In this document: positions 39,236 to 47,209 of the stretch, piece by piece
Numbering within the stretch: position 1 is the first letter of the stretch
Layout: each line of letters begins with the position of its first letter
Source: Pectobacterium wasabiae CFBP 3304
GTDB taxonomy: Bacteria > Pseudomonadota > Gammaproteobacteria > Enterobacterales > Enterobacteriaceae
DNA: 64,000 nucleotides
Direction of reading: 5' to 3'
NCBI RefSeq assembly: GCF_001742185.1
Contig: NZ_CP015750.1
Location: 1,860,001-1,924,000, forward strand
The notes under the pieces: generated by a model
Database searches by the model: none
What the model was told of the DNA's origin: nothing
Seen by the model: the letters and a program-made list of their open reading frames with translations, nothing else
Made by a program: the position numbers and the translations under genes

Positions 39236-39443
39236 GTCTGTTTTTCCCTGTTTTGCAGCAAGTGAGGATGTGTTGGAAAGGATGTTGAGAAGCGTTGTTC
39301 CGATTAAAGACTCGCCGTTTATTTGGAATCAGGCAGTTATGAAAACATTGGTTTTGAAAAAATTCAACTGTGTTGGAAAGCATCAATGATTGGGCCACCG
39401 ATGTGGCCCCGCGATATGTTAGAACGACGTCCAGTCCTGTGAA

Positions 39444-39764
39444 TCATTTTTTGGCTTTGCTGAAGATGCGATCGCTAGCTTGCCCGCTGCTTCGAAGGCC
39501 AACTCTGGCTGTAGAGACAGCCGCCTCACGGTCGCCTGCCGTTATCGCAGAGATAATTTTATTGCTTGAATCGATGAAATCGTTTTTTATCAATAGCATG
39601 TCAGACATGATTGTGCTGAGATTGGGATCGTTAGTCTCCAGAGTGTCCTGATCGATCTTTTTTAATAAGACTCCACCATTCTTACGAATATCCTCGATGG
39701 TGTTTAGTACATCACGTAACTGTTTCTCGTCGGAAGCCAGTAATAAACCTTCATAGGCAATCAC
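39444..39764 (-). pseudogene. Chemoreceptor sensor-domain remnant
   Basis: The 106-residue frame (AYEGLLLASDEKQLRDVLN, TIEDIRKNGGVLLKKIDQD, ...AVSTARVGLRSSGQASD) resembles the helical periplasmic four-helix-bundle domain of methyl-accepting chemotaxis proteins. No membrane segment, HAMP or signalling hairpin follows; it stops at FSKAKK, and the upstream frame ends at a TAG 16 codons before. It reads as the leftover of a larger receptor gene. It starts with a GTG if translated at all. Confidence 0.5.
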
Positions 39765-40458
39765 GATTTTATTAACGTTATATTTTTTGGATCGCTAAAT
39801 TGGCATTAAGCGTGGATGAATGGTGCTGTTAGCAGTGGTAGATCATCATTTTTTGAGAACCGAACGAAATGATAAAGACATTTTTTAACAATGCGATAGG
39901 CCATTTTACTTGCTACATTAATAGCATCGATTTTTTACCATCGATACACTAACCTTGTCACCGCATGGATTATCGGACAGTGAAATAAAATCTTCATCAA
40001 ATTGATCGTTTATAGCATTTAAAAAATAATGAAAAGGCGAGCTCTGTTAATATAAAACATCGATCGTTAAAATAAACTGAAGTGTAAAAATAGTAGCTTA
40101 ACGATTTATTAAAATAAGAAACGGAAACTTTACAATGTAAGAATATAATTAATGTTGCTCTTTTTTTAAGAAAAATGAAACGATACTATTAAATTTAATT
40201 CTAAAAAATATTTTATAAACTGCAATTAATTTGCAAAAAAATAAGCATAAAACAATAACAGCTACGCTGTGCTTCTTCATTTTAATCACATCATGGTATT
40301 GGATAGCGCGATCTTATCCTGCCAGAATGGATGTAGTCTAAGCTCGGCACTATCTCTCAAACAGTGGCTTTCTGAGGACAGGCACACGATGGTTAGCGGT
40401 TAAGGGAAACTAACGCACATGCGCCTGGGATATGGCAGGAATCTATCTTATATCGTAC
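39765..40458. other. AT-rich intergenic region without recognisable genes
   Basis: About 690 bases, very AT-rich between 39,850 and 40,260. I find no coding frame with a ribosome site, no tRNA and no repeat of the ERIC or three-hairpin types. It may be decayed sequence flanking the chemoreceptor remnant. Confidence 0.6.
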
Positions 40459-40533
40459 TTACCACCAACCAAAGTGGCTACCTAAGCCGACGATGACGGC
40501 AACGACGATAAAAACAACCGTTGGTTTACTCAT
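40459..40533 (-). CDS. YoaJ-like small membrane protein, 24 residues
   Basis: A 24-codon gene starting MSKPTVVFIVVAVIVG and ending LGSHFGWW. E. coli YoaJ is also 24 residues and ends LGTELGWW, with the same Lys-rich start and a single membrane segment. A good ribosome site (GGAGTGAAA) lies just before the ATG at 40533. YoaJ is one of the verified tiny membrane proteins of E. coli with no known function. The match is by pattern over a very short sequence, so homology is likely but not proven. Confidence 0.65.
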   Translation of the reverse strand: MSKPTVVFIVVAVIVGLGSHFGWW

Positions 40534-40943
40534 TTTCACTCCATTTGGCGTTATATCAGGCTTAAAAGCGGTTAATTGGGCTGCGCGTGAGAATAAGGCA
40601 AATAGCGGGAGTGGTCTACTGGCATCCATCGCGCAGGCTTTTTGGCTCTGTAAATCTTGAGTAACTTCTTAACAGCTTTGTTGCCGCTCTATGCTTGCCA
40701 GTCTATGTCGGACTGATTCTGCTCCCGGAACTGATGCAGGACATGGAGAGCATGGCACCGATGGTGACGTTGGGCCTTCCCAAGAATGGTAAAGGAAAGA
40801 CCACATCAATACGAAAAGGCCTGGAAAAAAACAGCCAGTCAATTAAGAAATTGACTGGCGTTAGCCGGATATACAGGTTTTGTTTTATTGCCCCTTTTTT
40901 TAAAACCATGGTTCAAGATCTTAAAATGGAGAATAATTCCCAC
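40534..40943. other. Intergenic region between the YoaJ-like gene and the ferredoxin gene
   Basis: 410 bases containing the ferredoxin terminator (40823-40859) and, nearer 40534, the probable promoter of the YoaJ-like gene. Plus-strand frames here run antisense into the ferredoxin gene and show no family features. Confidence 0.55.
40823..40859 (-). terminator. Ferredoxin gene terminator
   Basis: GCCAGTCAATT pairs with AATTGACTGGC (11 bp, 4-nt loop); on the minus strand it is followed by TGTTTTTTTCC. It lies 85 bases past the ferredoxin stop. Confidence 0.88.
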
Positions 40944-41300
40944 TTAAAACCAGTATGTAACACCCACAGGAACAGACCTGTCACGATTCAAGCGGTTACG
41001 TATCTCTTCTTCAGGCCCGCCAAATAGGGATTCCTCTCCGCTTCTGATAACACAGTTGCTTAATGGATAAGCTGAGCACAATAATATGAAATCCTGTTTT
41101 TGTTCCTCTGTTAGAAACGAGGCGTCACTTTGATCAACTTTCCCCCAAATGCGTAATGCTACGCATGAGGAACATGAGCCGGCTCTGCATGAATAGGGTG
41201 AATCAATTCCTGCATTTTCGGCGGCATCCAGTATATAAGTATCATCAGTACATTCAAATTCAACATTAGTAGTTAAATCTTTTATTATATATGTAGCCAT
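40944..41300 (-). CDS. Plant-type [2Fe-2S] ferredoxin with C-terminal tail
   Basis: A 118-residue protein with a complete plant-type ferredoxin domain: the cluster Cys residues lie in YSCRAGSCSSC (Cys38, Cys43, Cys46) and LLCSAYP (Cys74), giving the CX4CX2CX(about 27)C spacing. It is followed by a 30-residue tail (GGPEEEIRNRLNRDRSVPVG...WF) absent from ordinary chloroplast-type ferredoxins. Pectobacterium is known for pectocins that fuse such a domain to a killing domain and for import of plant ferredoxin; here no killing domain follows. The gene is 33 bases after a 50-codon frame on the same strand. Confidence 0.85.
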   Translation of the reverse strand: MATYIIKDLTTNVEFECTDDTYILDAAENAGIDSPYSCRAGSCSSCVALRIWGKVDQSDASFLTEEQKQDFILLCSAYPLSNCVIRSGEESLFGGPEEEIRNRLNRDRSVPVGVTYWF

Positions 41301-41333
41301 AGTGGTTTTCCTTTATTATTGAAGTGAGATTGT

Positions 41334-41486
41334 TTATCGAACGCAATAACAATTCTTTCTATTGCACCCCTTTTCCCTTTTGACGCTATCGACAGGGGTA
41401 TTTACAGATTCAATTTTTTTTTCATTTACACTTTCTTTTTTAGTGTCCTGCGGTAACTGAACGTTTTTATCTTTTTTTTCTGACAT
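41334..41486 (-). CDS. Small Lys-rich, Cys-tailed peptide, 50 residues
   Basis: A 50-codon frame beginning MSEKKDKNVQLPQDTKKESV and ending KGCNRKNCYCVR. The N-terminal 38 residues are charged and low-complexity; the last 12 contain three Cys. An AAGGGGAAG ribosome site with a 5-base spacer precedes the ATG at 41486. It lies directly upstream of the ferredoxin gene and probably shares its transcript and terminator. The leader-plus-Cys-core look recalls precursor peptides, but no modifying enzyme is adjacent. I recognise no family. Confidence 0.55.
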   Translation of the reverse strand: MSEKKDKNVQLPQDTKKESVNEKKIESVNTPVDSVKREKGCNRKNCYCVR

Positions 41487-42095
41487 ATTTACTTCCCCTT
41501 TTTATAAGAACATCGCTACTGCGAGGTCTGGTTTAATTTTGTTTTTCGTATGCCACCCAATTGCTTATTAACCTTTGCAACCACCGGCACGCGCTGGCGG
41601 CCAACTGGAGTGCATTTGACAATTATCCTGTAAACGATCGGTTTTTAATTTAAATTCACTTTAGTATTGATGCTGTGCTGATTGACCTGATGAGCAATAC
41701 CATCGACGAGCCATAAATTCTGGCACCTGTCGCGGCGTGGTAATATTTTATTTCTCAATTTAGAACGTGCGATATCCAATATGGCATACATCGGTTTGAG
41801 GTGATTTTCAGTGGTTAATTCGGCAATGTTATTACTGAAAATATTTCTCAGACTATTTTCAAGGTGAGCGCCTTCCTAGCCGTTAAGACCATTATTTTTT
41901 GAAGTTATAAAGTTAGATTCCGTTAGTTGGCGGCATAATCCGGGTGTGGATCCATTCCAACTGGGTAGGCGATTGGTGGTCGTTAATGTCTACGCTGTTA
42001 TTTATGAGTAGGATTGCGTGGGGAATATCATTACGTTTAGCAAACCGATATCTGGACATTTACTAATTAGGTGTACTTAAATCGCCGAGCAATGG

Positions 42096-42111
42096 GTACA
42101 CCTAGGTGTAC
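42096..42111. promoter_or_regulatory. 16-bp palindrome with an extra half site
   Basis: GTACACCTAGGTGTAC is a perfect palindrome; the half site AGGTGTAC also occurs at 42069-42076, 35 bases upstream of its match. This is typical of an operator cluster, but no adjacent gene explains it. Confidence 0.4.
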
Positions 42112-42149
42112 ACGATAATCATGCGCTTTGTTGCTTCTCTATGATAGCC

Positions 42150-42184
42150 AATAAAAAAATAACGCCCTGAAACAAGGCGTTATG
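42150..42184 (-). terminator. yicC terminator
   Basis: ATAACGCC pairs with GGCGTTAT (8 bp, 9-nt loop); on the minus strand a T-run (ATTTTTTTATTGG) follows. It is about 30 bases past the yicC stop. Confidence 0.88.
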
Positions 42185-42208
42185 TGAGTAATTTAAGCGA
42201 TTCGAAAA

Positions 42209-43072
42209 TCACTCAATATTTTGAATCTGTTCCCGCATTTGCTCAATCAGCACCTTCAACTCAATGGCTGACGCGGTGACGTCGGCGTTGATGGATTTCG
42301 AGGCCAGCGTGTTCGATTCGCGGTTGAATTCCTGCATCATGAAGTCGAGGCGGCGGCCGACGGCTTCTTCTTTTTTCAGGATTTTATAGGTTTCTTTGAC
42401 GTGTGCGTCGAGGCGATCGAGTTCTTCAGCAACATCGACACGCTGCGCCATCAGCACCAGTTCCTGTTCCAGGCGGTTATTTTCCAACTGTACCTGCGCA
42501 TCTTCCAGCTTGCTTTGCAGGCGCTCGCGCTGCCATAGCAGGACGTTCGGCATCTGGGCACGGACTTTGATGACCTCAGCGCTGACGCCTGCCAGACGCT
42601 GTTCGATCAGGGCTTTCAATGCATTACCTTCGCTTTCACGGGCAATAATGAAGTCATCCAGCGCACCTTCCAATGCTTTCAGCAGTTCGGTGCTGATGGC
42701 GTCCAGATCCTGCTCTTCTGCCGACATCACGCCCGGCCAGCGCAAAATATCGACTGGGTTGATTTCGCCCTCGTCGCTCTGCATTTTGACCCAGTTGGCA
42801 GCATTAACTAGCTGCTTCGCCAGCTTTTCGTTCAGGATCAGCGCACTTTGCGCACTAGGGTCGAGTTCAAACCGCAGGTTGCATTCGATTTTTCCACGAG
42901 TTAAACGGGCGCGGATACGCTCGCGAGCCACGGGTTCGAGGCTGCGGAACTGTTCCGGTAAACGAAGATAGGTTTCCAGATAGCGCTGGTTAACGGAACG
43001 GAGTTCCCAGGCTGCGCTTCCCCAGTTGCCCTTGATTTCTCGGCGGGCGTAAGCGGTCATGCTGCGAATCAT
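42209..43072 (-). CDS. yicC: YicC family endoribonuclease
   Basis: A 287-residue protein matching E. coli YicC, a ribonuclease linked to turnover of the small RNA RyhB. Visible are MIRSMTAYARREIKGNWGSA, the ELRSVNQRYLETYLRLPEQ block, GKIECNLRFE, and the conserved C-terminal part GRRLDFMMQEFNRESNTLAS, SKSINADVT and LKVLIEQMREQIQNIE. The ATG at 43072 is chosen by homology. In E. coli yicC is divergent from and next to rph; here they are separated by about 11 kb of inserted genes. Confidence 0.94.
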   Translation of the reverse strand: MIRSMTAYARREIKGNWGSAAWELRSVNQRYLETYLRLPEQFRSLEPVARERIRARLTRGKIECNLRFELDPSAQSALILNEKLAKQLVNAANWVKMQSDEGEINPVDILRWPGVMSAEEQDLDAISTELLKALEGALDDFIIARESEGNALKALIEQRLAGVSAEVIKVRAQMPNVLLWQRERLQSKLEDAQVQLENNRLEQELVLMAQRVDVAEELDRLDAHVKETYKILKKEEAVGRRLDFMMQEFNRESNTLASKSINADVTASAIELKVLIEQMREQIQNIE

Positions 43073-43170
43073 TGGTGCATACCTGTAAAGCAAATGATGG
43101 GAAGGATTATAGCGTTGAGTCCCTCGCAGGGGATAGGAAAAACCGTCCGTGGCGTGGCGTCTGTCGAGAA

Positions 43171-44079
43171 TCAGACGGTGTAAAGCAGAGTCTCGTGCTG
43201 TCTGGCGATGTCGCGACAGCGGTTTTTCATCATCTGTTTCAACTGTAGCGTTGCCTGCGATTGCGGGTTGTCACGGCGACTAATCAGCGTGACTTCAAAG
43301 GGCAGAGGCTGGTCGATGGGAACGATTTTGAGTTGGTCGGCATAGCGGCAGGCGGTGAAGAGATCGACGATGCCCGCGCCGCCACCCGCCAGCACAATAT
43401 CGGCAATTACCGAGTAAGTCTTGATGTAGAGCGAAGCCGTCGGCTGTAGCGCCTTGTCGCGCAGTGCACGGTGTACCACCTGACCGAGCGGGTCCTGATG
43501 CTGCATCATCAGCAGGTTATTGTTGCACAGCCATTCCAGTGATACCGGGCCGTTCACTGGGCTGTTTTTCGGCAAAAGGGCGACCATCGTGGACTGGAAC
43601 AGCGGCTCTGCCAGCAGCTCGGACGGTACCTGTTGGCCAAAGATCAGCGCGAAATCGAGCTGATTTTGCAGGATGTTCTGGCACAACGTACTGAAGTGCT
43701 CGGTCACCAACTCGACGTTAACCGAGGCTGCCTGCTTATGAAATTCGACCAGCGTTGGTGCGACGATCATCTGCCCGAACGCGTGTGCCGCGCCCAGCCG
43801 CACGGAGTGTGCTTTGCTGGTTTTGATTTGTTCGGTGAGTGAACTGATGCTTTGCAGGTGACTGAAAAGCTCCTGCACTTTCGGGATCAACCGCAGCCCC
43901 TCTTCGGTGGCGACCATCCCCTGTGTGCGCCGCTCAAACAAGGAAAATCCAAGCTGTTGTTCCGCATGATTCAATACCCGGCTGACATTGGGCTGCGAGA
44001 CGTTGAGCAAACGGGCCGCGCCACTGATGGTGCCTGCTTGAACAATGGCCTGGAAGATTTCAATATGGCGTAATCGCAT
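43171..44079 (-). CDS. LysR-family transcriptional regulator
   Basis: A 302-residue regulator with an N-terminal winged helix-turn-helix (MRLRHIEIFQAIVQAGTISG, AARLLNVSQPNVSRVLNHAE) and a co-inducer-binding domain (VRLGAAHAFGQMIVAP; ADIVLAGGGAGIVDLF). It is not the same as Nac of enteric bacteria. It has its own leader of about 200 bases with a -24/-12 promoter and three NtrC-type sites, so it should be switched on under nitrogen limitation. It probably controls the adjacent peptide-uptake operon. The ATG at 44079 follows GGAG at 9 bases. Confidence 0.88.
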   Translation of the reverse strand: MRLRHIEIFQAIVQAGTISGAARLLNVSQPNVSRVLNHAEQQLGFSLFERRTQGMVATEEGLRLIPKVQELFSHLQSISSLTEQIKTSKAHSVRLGAAHAFGQMIVAPTLVEFHKQAASVNVELVTEHFSTLCQNILQNQLDFALIFGQQVPSELLAEPLFQSTMVALLPKNSPVNGPVSLEWLCNNNLLMMQHQDPLGQVVHRALRDKALQPTASLYIKTYSVIADIVLAGGGAGIVDLFTACRYADQLKIVPIDQPLPFEVTLISRRDNPQSQATLQLKQMMKNRCRDIARQHETLLYTV

Positions 44080-44140
44080 GAATGCAGGCTCCGGCTGACG
44101 CTTTCTGATGAACGTCGTATGAGTAATAACCAAAATGCCT

Positions 44141-44155
44141 GCAAGTATTACGCCA
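44141..44155 (-). promoter_or_regulatory. Sigma-54 promoter of the LysR gene
   Basis: On the minus strand TGGCGTAATACTTGC has GG and GC in the -24/-12 spacing of sigma-54 promoters (consensus TGGCACGN4TTGC). The start of transcription would be near 44130, some 50 bases before the LysR ATG. NtrC-type sites lie 50-100 bases further upstream, the usual enhancer distance. Confidence 0.75.
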
Positions 44156-44207
44156 GGTTATAAGGCCGTGATTAATGGCACATCAACCCTTGATGAGAAC
44201 AATTTTT

Positions 44208-44254
44208 GCACTATTTTGACGCACAACATTGGTGCAGTGCACCAATGTTGTGCG
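44208..44254. promoter_or_regulatory. Cluster of three NtrC-type enhancer sites
   Basis: Three sites in tandem resemble the NtrC consensus TGCACyN5GGTGCA: TGCACTATTTTGACGCA (44208-44224), GCACAACATTGGTGCA (44221-44236) and TGCACCAATGTTGTGC (44238-44253). The second and third are mirror images and together form a perfect inverted repeat with 15-base arms. This arrangement is like that upstream of glnA in enteric bacteria. Confidence 0.7.
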
Positions 44255-44279
44255 TTTTATCCCGTTAGCGACGGCCAAC

Positions 44280-45227
44280 TTAACGATAGATATCGGCGAC
44301 GGGTTCTTCTCCCACGTAGCCATAGCCGCGGTACATTCCTTCACTGTTGAACGGCAGGGCGATGTTGCCCGCTTTGTCGACGGCAATCATCCCGCCGCTG
44401 CCGTCCATCCGCAGTAATTTTTCCATCACTACTCGGTCGCTGGCTTGTTGTAGCGTCAACCCGGCGTATTCCATCAGCGCCGAGACATCATAAGCAGCGA
44501 CGGCGCGCATAAAGACTTCGCCCGTACCCGTGCAGGAAACCGCGACCGTCTGGTTATTGGCGTAGCAGCCTGCGCCGATGATTGGGCTATCGCCTACGCG
44601 CCCAGCCTGTTTGTTGGTCATGCCGCCCGTCGAGGTGGCCGCAGCGAGATTACCTGCACTGTCGAGAGCGACTGCGCCTACGGTGCCGAACTTACGGTCA
44701 GGATCGATAGGGTCGCTCTGGCCGTCATGATCGAGGATGACGCGGCCTGATCCTGCCTGCGCATTATGGAGTTGCTGGCGGCGTTCGTCGGTGGAGAAGA
44801 ACGCGGGATCAACCCTTTCCAGTCCGTGCTGCTGGGCAAACGCTTCCGCACCATCGGCGGTAAACATCACATGCGGACTGGCTTCGAGTACGGTACGCGC
44901 TGCCAGAATTGGGTTACGGATATGGCTGACGCAACTGACGGCTCCGGCATCCAACGAGCGTCCATCCATAATGCTGGCATCAAGTTCGTGGGTTTCCGCG
45001 TGGGTGAAGACTGAGCCGTGTCCGGCATTGAACAACGGGCACTCTTCCAGCAGACGGACGGCTTCCGTCACGGCATCCAGCGCGCTGCCGTTTTCAGCGA
45101 GAATGCGTTGTCCACTGGCGACAATCTCAGACAACGCTGCCAGATAGCGTTGCTCTTTTTCAGCGCTCATGGCTGAGCGGGTCAGCGCGCCTGCGCCACC
45201 GTGGATCACAATCACGGGTTTCGTCAT
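44280..45227 (-). CDS. iaaA: Isoaspartyl peptidase / L-asparaginase (plant type)
   Basis: N-terminal-nucleophile hydrolase of 315 residues that cleaves isoaspartyl dipeptides and asparagine. The precursor cuts itself between Gly181 and Thr182 in RKFGTVGAVALDS; Thr182 becomes the nucleophile. Other conserved blocks are VIVIHGGAGALTR, FNAGHGSVFT and AATSTGGMTNKQAGRVGDSP. E. coli iaaA is also in an operon with the gsi transporter, where it is the first gene; here it is the last. Start at 45227; an upstream extension overlaps the previous gene. Confidence 0.92.
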   Translation of the reverse strand: MTKPVIVIHGGAGALTRSAMSAEKEQRYLAALSEIVASGQRILAENGSALDAVTEAVRLLEECPLFNAGHGSVFTHAETHELDASIMDGRSLDAGAVSCVSHIRNPILAARTVLEASPHVMFTADGAEAFAQQHGLERVDPAFFSTDERRQQLHNAQAGSGRVILDHDGQSDPIDPDRKFGTVGAVALDSAGNLAAATSTGGMTNKQAGRVGDSPIIGAGCYANNQTVAVSCTGTGEVFMRAVAAYDVSALMEYAGLTLQQASDRVVMEKLLRMDGSGGMIAVDKAGNIALPFNSEGMYRGYGYVGEEPVADIYR

Positions 45228-45276
45228 GCGATAAATTCTCTTTTCAATCGGTTTTCGCGCCGCGAATAGACCGGAA

Positions 45277-46098
45277 TCAGTTTTGCGTTGTCGCCAGATA
45301 GGAAAATGCACCCAGCAGGCTGGTGATTTCGCGCATGCTTTGCGCCGTATAACCTACGGTTATGGCATCCAAACGTTCAACGTTCGGCAGCAGACAGAAT
45401 AGATCGGCCAGCACCGGCCTTGCCACCATCAGTTCGAGACGGTAAGGAGCCTGAATTCGCGAATTCAGTGTACGGTGTGCTTTTTCCACGGCTGCCTTTG
45501 CTGCATCACGAATCACCTTGCGCGCCTGTTCGGTGCTGAGGGATTCCGCCGCGTGCTGTGAGATAGCGCGTTTGACACAGGCGTAGTCAGTGGCGGGGTA
45601 GTAGCGGGCAATCCAACTCTGGAGCGTGTCGTCGCCGCTGACCAGCCAGAGCGGTGTCTTTTGTTCCACGCCCGCAGCGGCGTAGATGTCGCTTTCGCCC
45701 ATGATTTCACCGTTGATGCGCACGCGGTAGAAGGCGCGGCCGTTGATGGTGTGCGACAGTACGCCGAACTCACCCGCTGCGCTGTGGTAACCGATAAACA
45801 TCAGGCCGTCGAACTGCTGCTGCTCCAGTCCTTCGACCATTGAGTAGCCGCGCGGCTTGCCCTGTACCAGTCGGGCGCGGGCGTCGATATTCTCAGCGCG
45901 CAGGTTAACCATTGCGGCATGGCTGTCGGCGACCACCACTTCTGTTGCACCACCCGCGAATGCGCCGTCAATGGCGGCATTCACTTCCTGTTCCATCAGG
46001 CCGCGTGCCAGTTGGTATTCCGCAGTGCCGGGGCTGCACTGCTCTGGGCGCATTACGCCTGCGATCCCTTCAATATCGGCGGAGATAAAAATTTTCAT
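45277..46098 (-). CDS. D-aminopeptidase, DppA/M55 family
   Basis: A 273-residue zinc D-aminopeptidase. Family metal-site residues are present: Asp8 and Glu10 (SADIEGIAGV), His60 (VVADSHAAMVN), His105 (MFIGYHSAAGEFG) and a Glu in the NGEIMGESDIYAA block. In Bacillus the DppA enzyme forms a ring and releases D-alanine from D-Ala-D-Ala peptides. Its place in the transport operon suggests degradation of imported D-amino-acid peptides. It starts 2 bases from the end of the preceding P1 peptidase gene. Confidence 0.9.
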   Translation of the reverse strand: MKIFISADIEGIAGVMRPEQCSPGTAEYQLARGLMEQEVNAAIDGAFAGGATEVVVADSHAAMVNLRAENIDARARLVQGKPRGYSMVEGLEQQQFDGLMFIGYHSAAGEFGVLSHTINGRAFYRVRINGEIMGESDIYAAAGVEQKTPLWLVSGDDTLQSWIARYYPATDYACVKRAISQHAAESLSTEQARKVIRDAAKAAVEKAHRTLNSRIQAPYRLELMVARPVLADLFCLLPNVERLDAITVGYTAQSMREITSLLGAFSYLATTQN

Positions 46099-46100
46099 GA

Positions 46101-47201
46101 TCAATTTCCTACGGGAGAATGTCCTACGGAAGAGAGAGCTGCGGCTAGCTTATCCAACGCCTGTGACAGCGTCGGGCGATGATGGCCGCGAAAACCGGTA
46201 ACGGCGTCAGCCTGAAGCATGGCGTCGAGCACCGCGTGTTCGGTCGCGTCGGCGGCAGCGCTTAGCAGCGGTTCAAGCTGTGCGTCCTCCGGCGGTTGTG
46301 GTTGTGGGCAGGTGGAGAACGCCACGGCGATGTCGCCGGAACCGTGCCCCCAGTAGCTGCCGAGTCTTCCCAGCCCCGCACCCGCACGTTTAGCGATGCG
46401 TTTGAGCTGGCGAGCATCGAGCGGTGCATCCGTCGCCATGATAATGATGATCGATCCGGCGTCCTGCTGTGGTGCGAGCCCCGGCAGAAGGGGCTCGATG
46501 GCGTCTCCCATCTGCACGCCGTCCAGCGTCAGCGCGGAAAGCGTGCCGAAGTTTGCCAGCACCAGTACGCCGAGCGTGGCATTCAATTCAGGGATCAGGC
46601 GCGATGCGGTGCCGATGCCACCTTTCAGGCTAAAGCAGCTCATGCCGCGTCCTGCACCGACGCTGCCGCGTGCAAAGCTATCAGATGCACTCTCCAGCGC
46701 GTGCTGCGCCATCGGTTCCGTCACCGCCAGCGCCTGAATATCGTTCAGCCAGCCGTCGTTGCACTCCAGCGCCAGCGGGTTAACCGTCGGCAGTGTGCGA
46801 CCTAGTTCGGGATTGCGGGAAATAGCGTCGCGCACCAGTGCGGTAAACAGCGTACCCGTTGCCAGCGTGTTGCTGAGTAAGATAGGCGTTTGCAGCAGCC
46901 CCAACTCCTCAATCTGCACCAGTCCAACAGGTTTGGCGAAGCCGTTCAGCACCGCCGCGCCGCAGGGCAGGGGTTGGGTGAATAGGTTCTCGCCGGGCGG
47001 CACAATCGCGGTCACGCCAGTTTGCACTTCCCCCGCTGCCAGCGTGCAGTGGCCGACGCGCACGCCTGCCACATCGCTAATGCTGTTATACGGTCCACTG
47101 GCCGAGCGCGGCGTACCCAACTGCCGCGCCGTTTTCCAGCGTTGTAGCAACAGCGCTTGCTGCTGCTGGTGATAGTCGTTCATCTGATGATCGCCGTGCA
47201 T
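46101..47201 (-). CDS. P1 family peptidase (DmpA/BapA-like)
   Basis: A 366-residue self-processing aminopeptidase. The hallmark block GSVGAGRGMSCFSLKGGIGT followed by Ala-Ser fits the cleavage and nucleophile region of the DmpA family, and the N-terminal SISDVAGVRVGHCTL and NPLALECNDGWLND are typical. DmpA releases N-terminal D- and L-residues, and BapA-type relatives cut beta-peptides. This fits a pathway for unusual peptides. The ATG at 47201 follows AGGAAGG. Confidence 0.9.
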   Translation of the reverse strand: MHGDHQMNDYHQQQQALLLQRWKTARQLGTPRSASGPYNSISDVAGVRVGHCTLAAGEVQTGVTAIVPPGENLFTQPLPCGAAVLNGFAKPVGLVQIEELGLLQTPILLSNTLATGTLFTALVRDAISRNPELGRTLPTVNPLALECNDGWLNDIQALAVTEPMAQHALESASDSFARGSVGAGRGMSCFSLKGGIGTASRLIPELNATLGVLVLANFGTLSALTLDGVQMGDAIEPLLPGLAPQQDAGSIIIIMATDAPLDARQLKRIAKRAGAGLGRLGSYWGHGSGDIAVAFSTCPQPQPPEDAQLEPLLSAAADATEHAVLDAMLQADAVTGFRGHHRPTLSQALDKLAAALSSVGHSPVGN

Positions 47202-47209
47202 CGCCTTCC

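Larger units (their letters stand above)
41487..42208. other. Gene-poor region between the small peptide gene and yicC
   Basis: About 720 bases. It contains a 48-codon minus-strand frame (41645-41791) without a ribosome site, a 16-bp palindrome (42096-42111), and the yicC terminator (42150-42184). No transposase, tRNA or repeat was recognised. Confidence 0.55.

Noticed and set aside
40695..41027. 110-codon plus-strand frame overlapping the ferredoxin gene
   Set aside because: Its second half is antisense to the ferredoxin and the terminator hairpin lies inside it; no family features.
41645..41791. 48-codon minus-strand frame in the gene-poor region
   Set aside because: No ribosome site and no recognisable motif; the ATG follows CTCAAACCG. 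It could be a gene remnant but cannot be supported.
44221..44253. Perfect inverted repeat read as an iaaA terminator
   Set aside because: No T-run follows on the minus strand, and the arms match NtrC sites at the right distance from a sigma-54 promoter, which explains it better.
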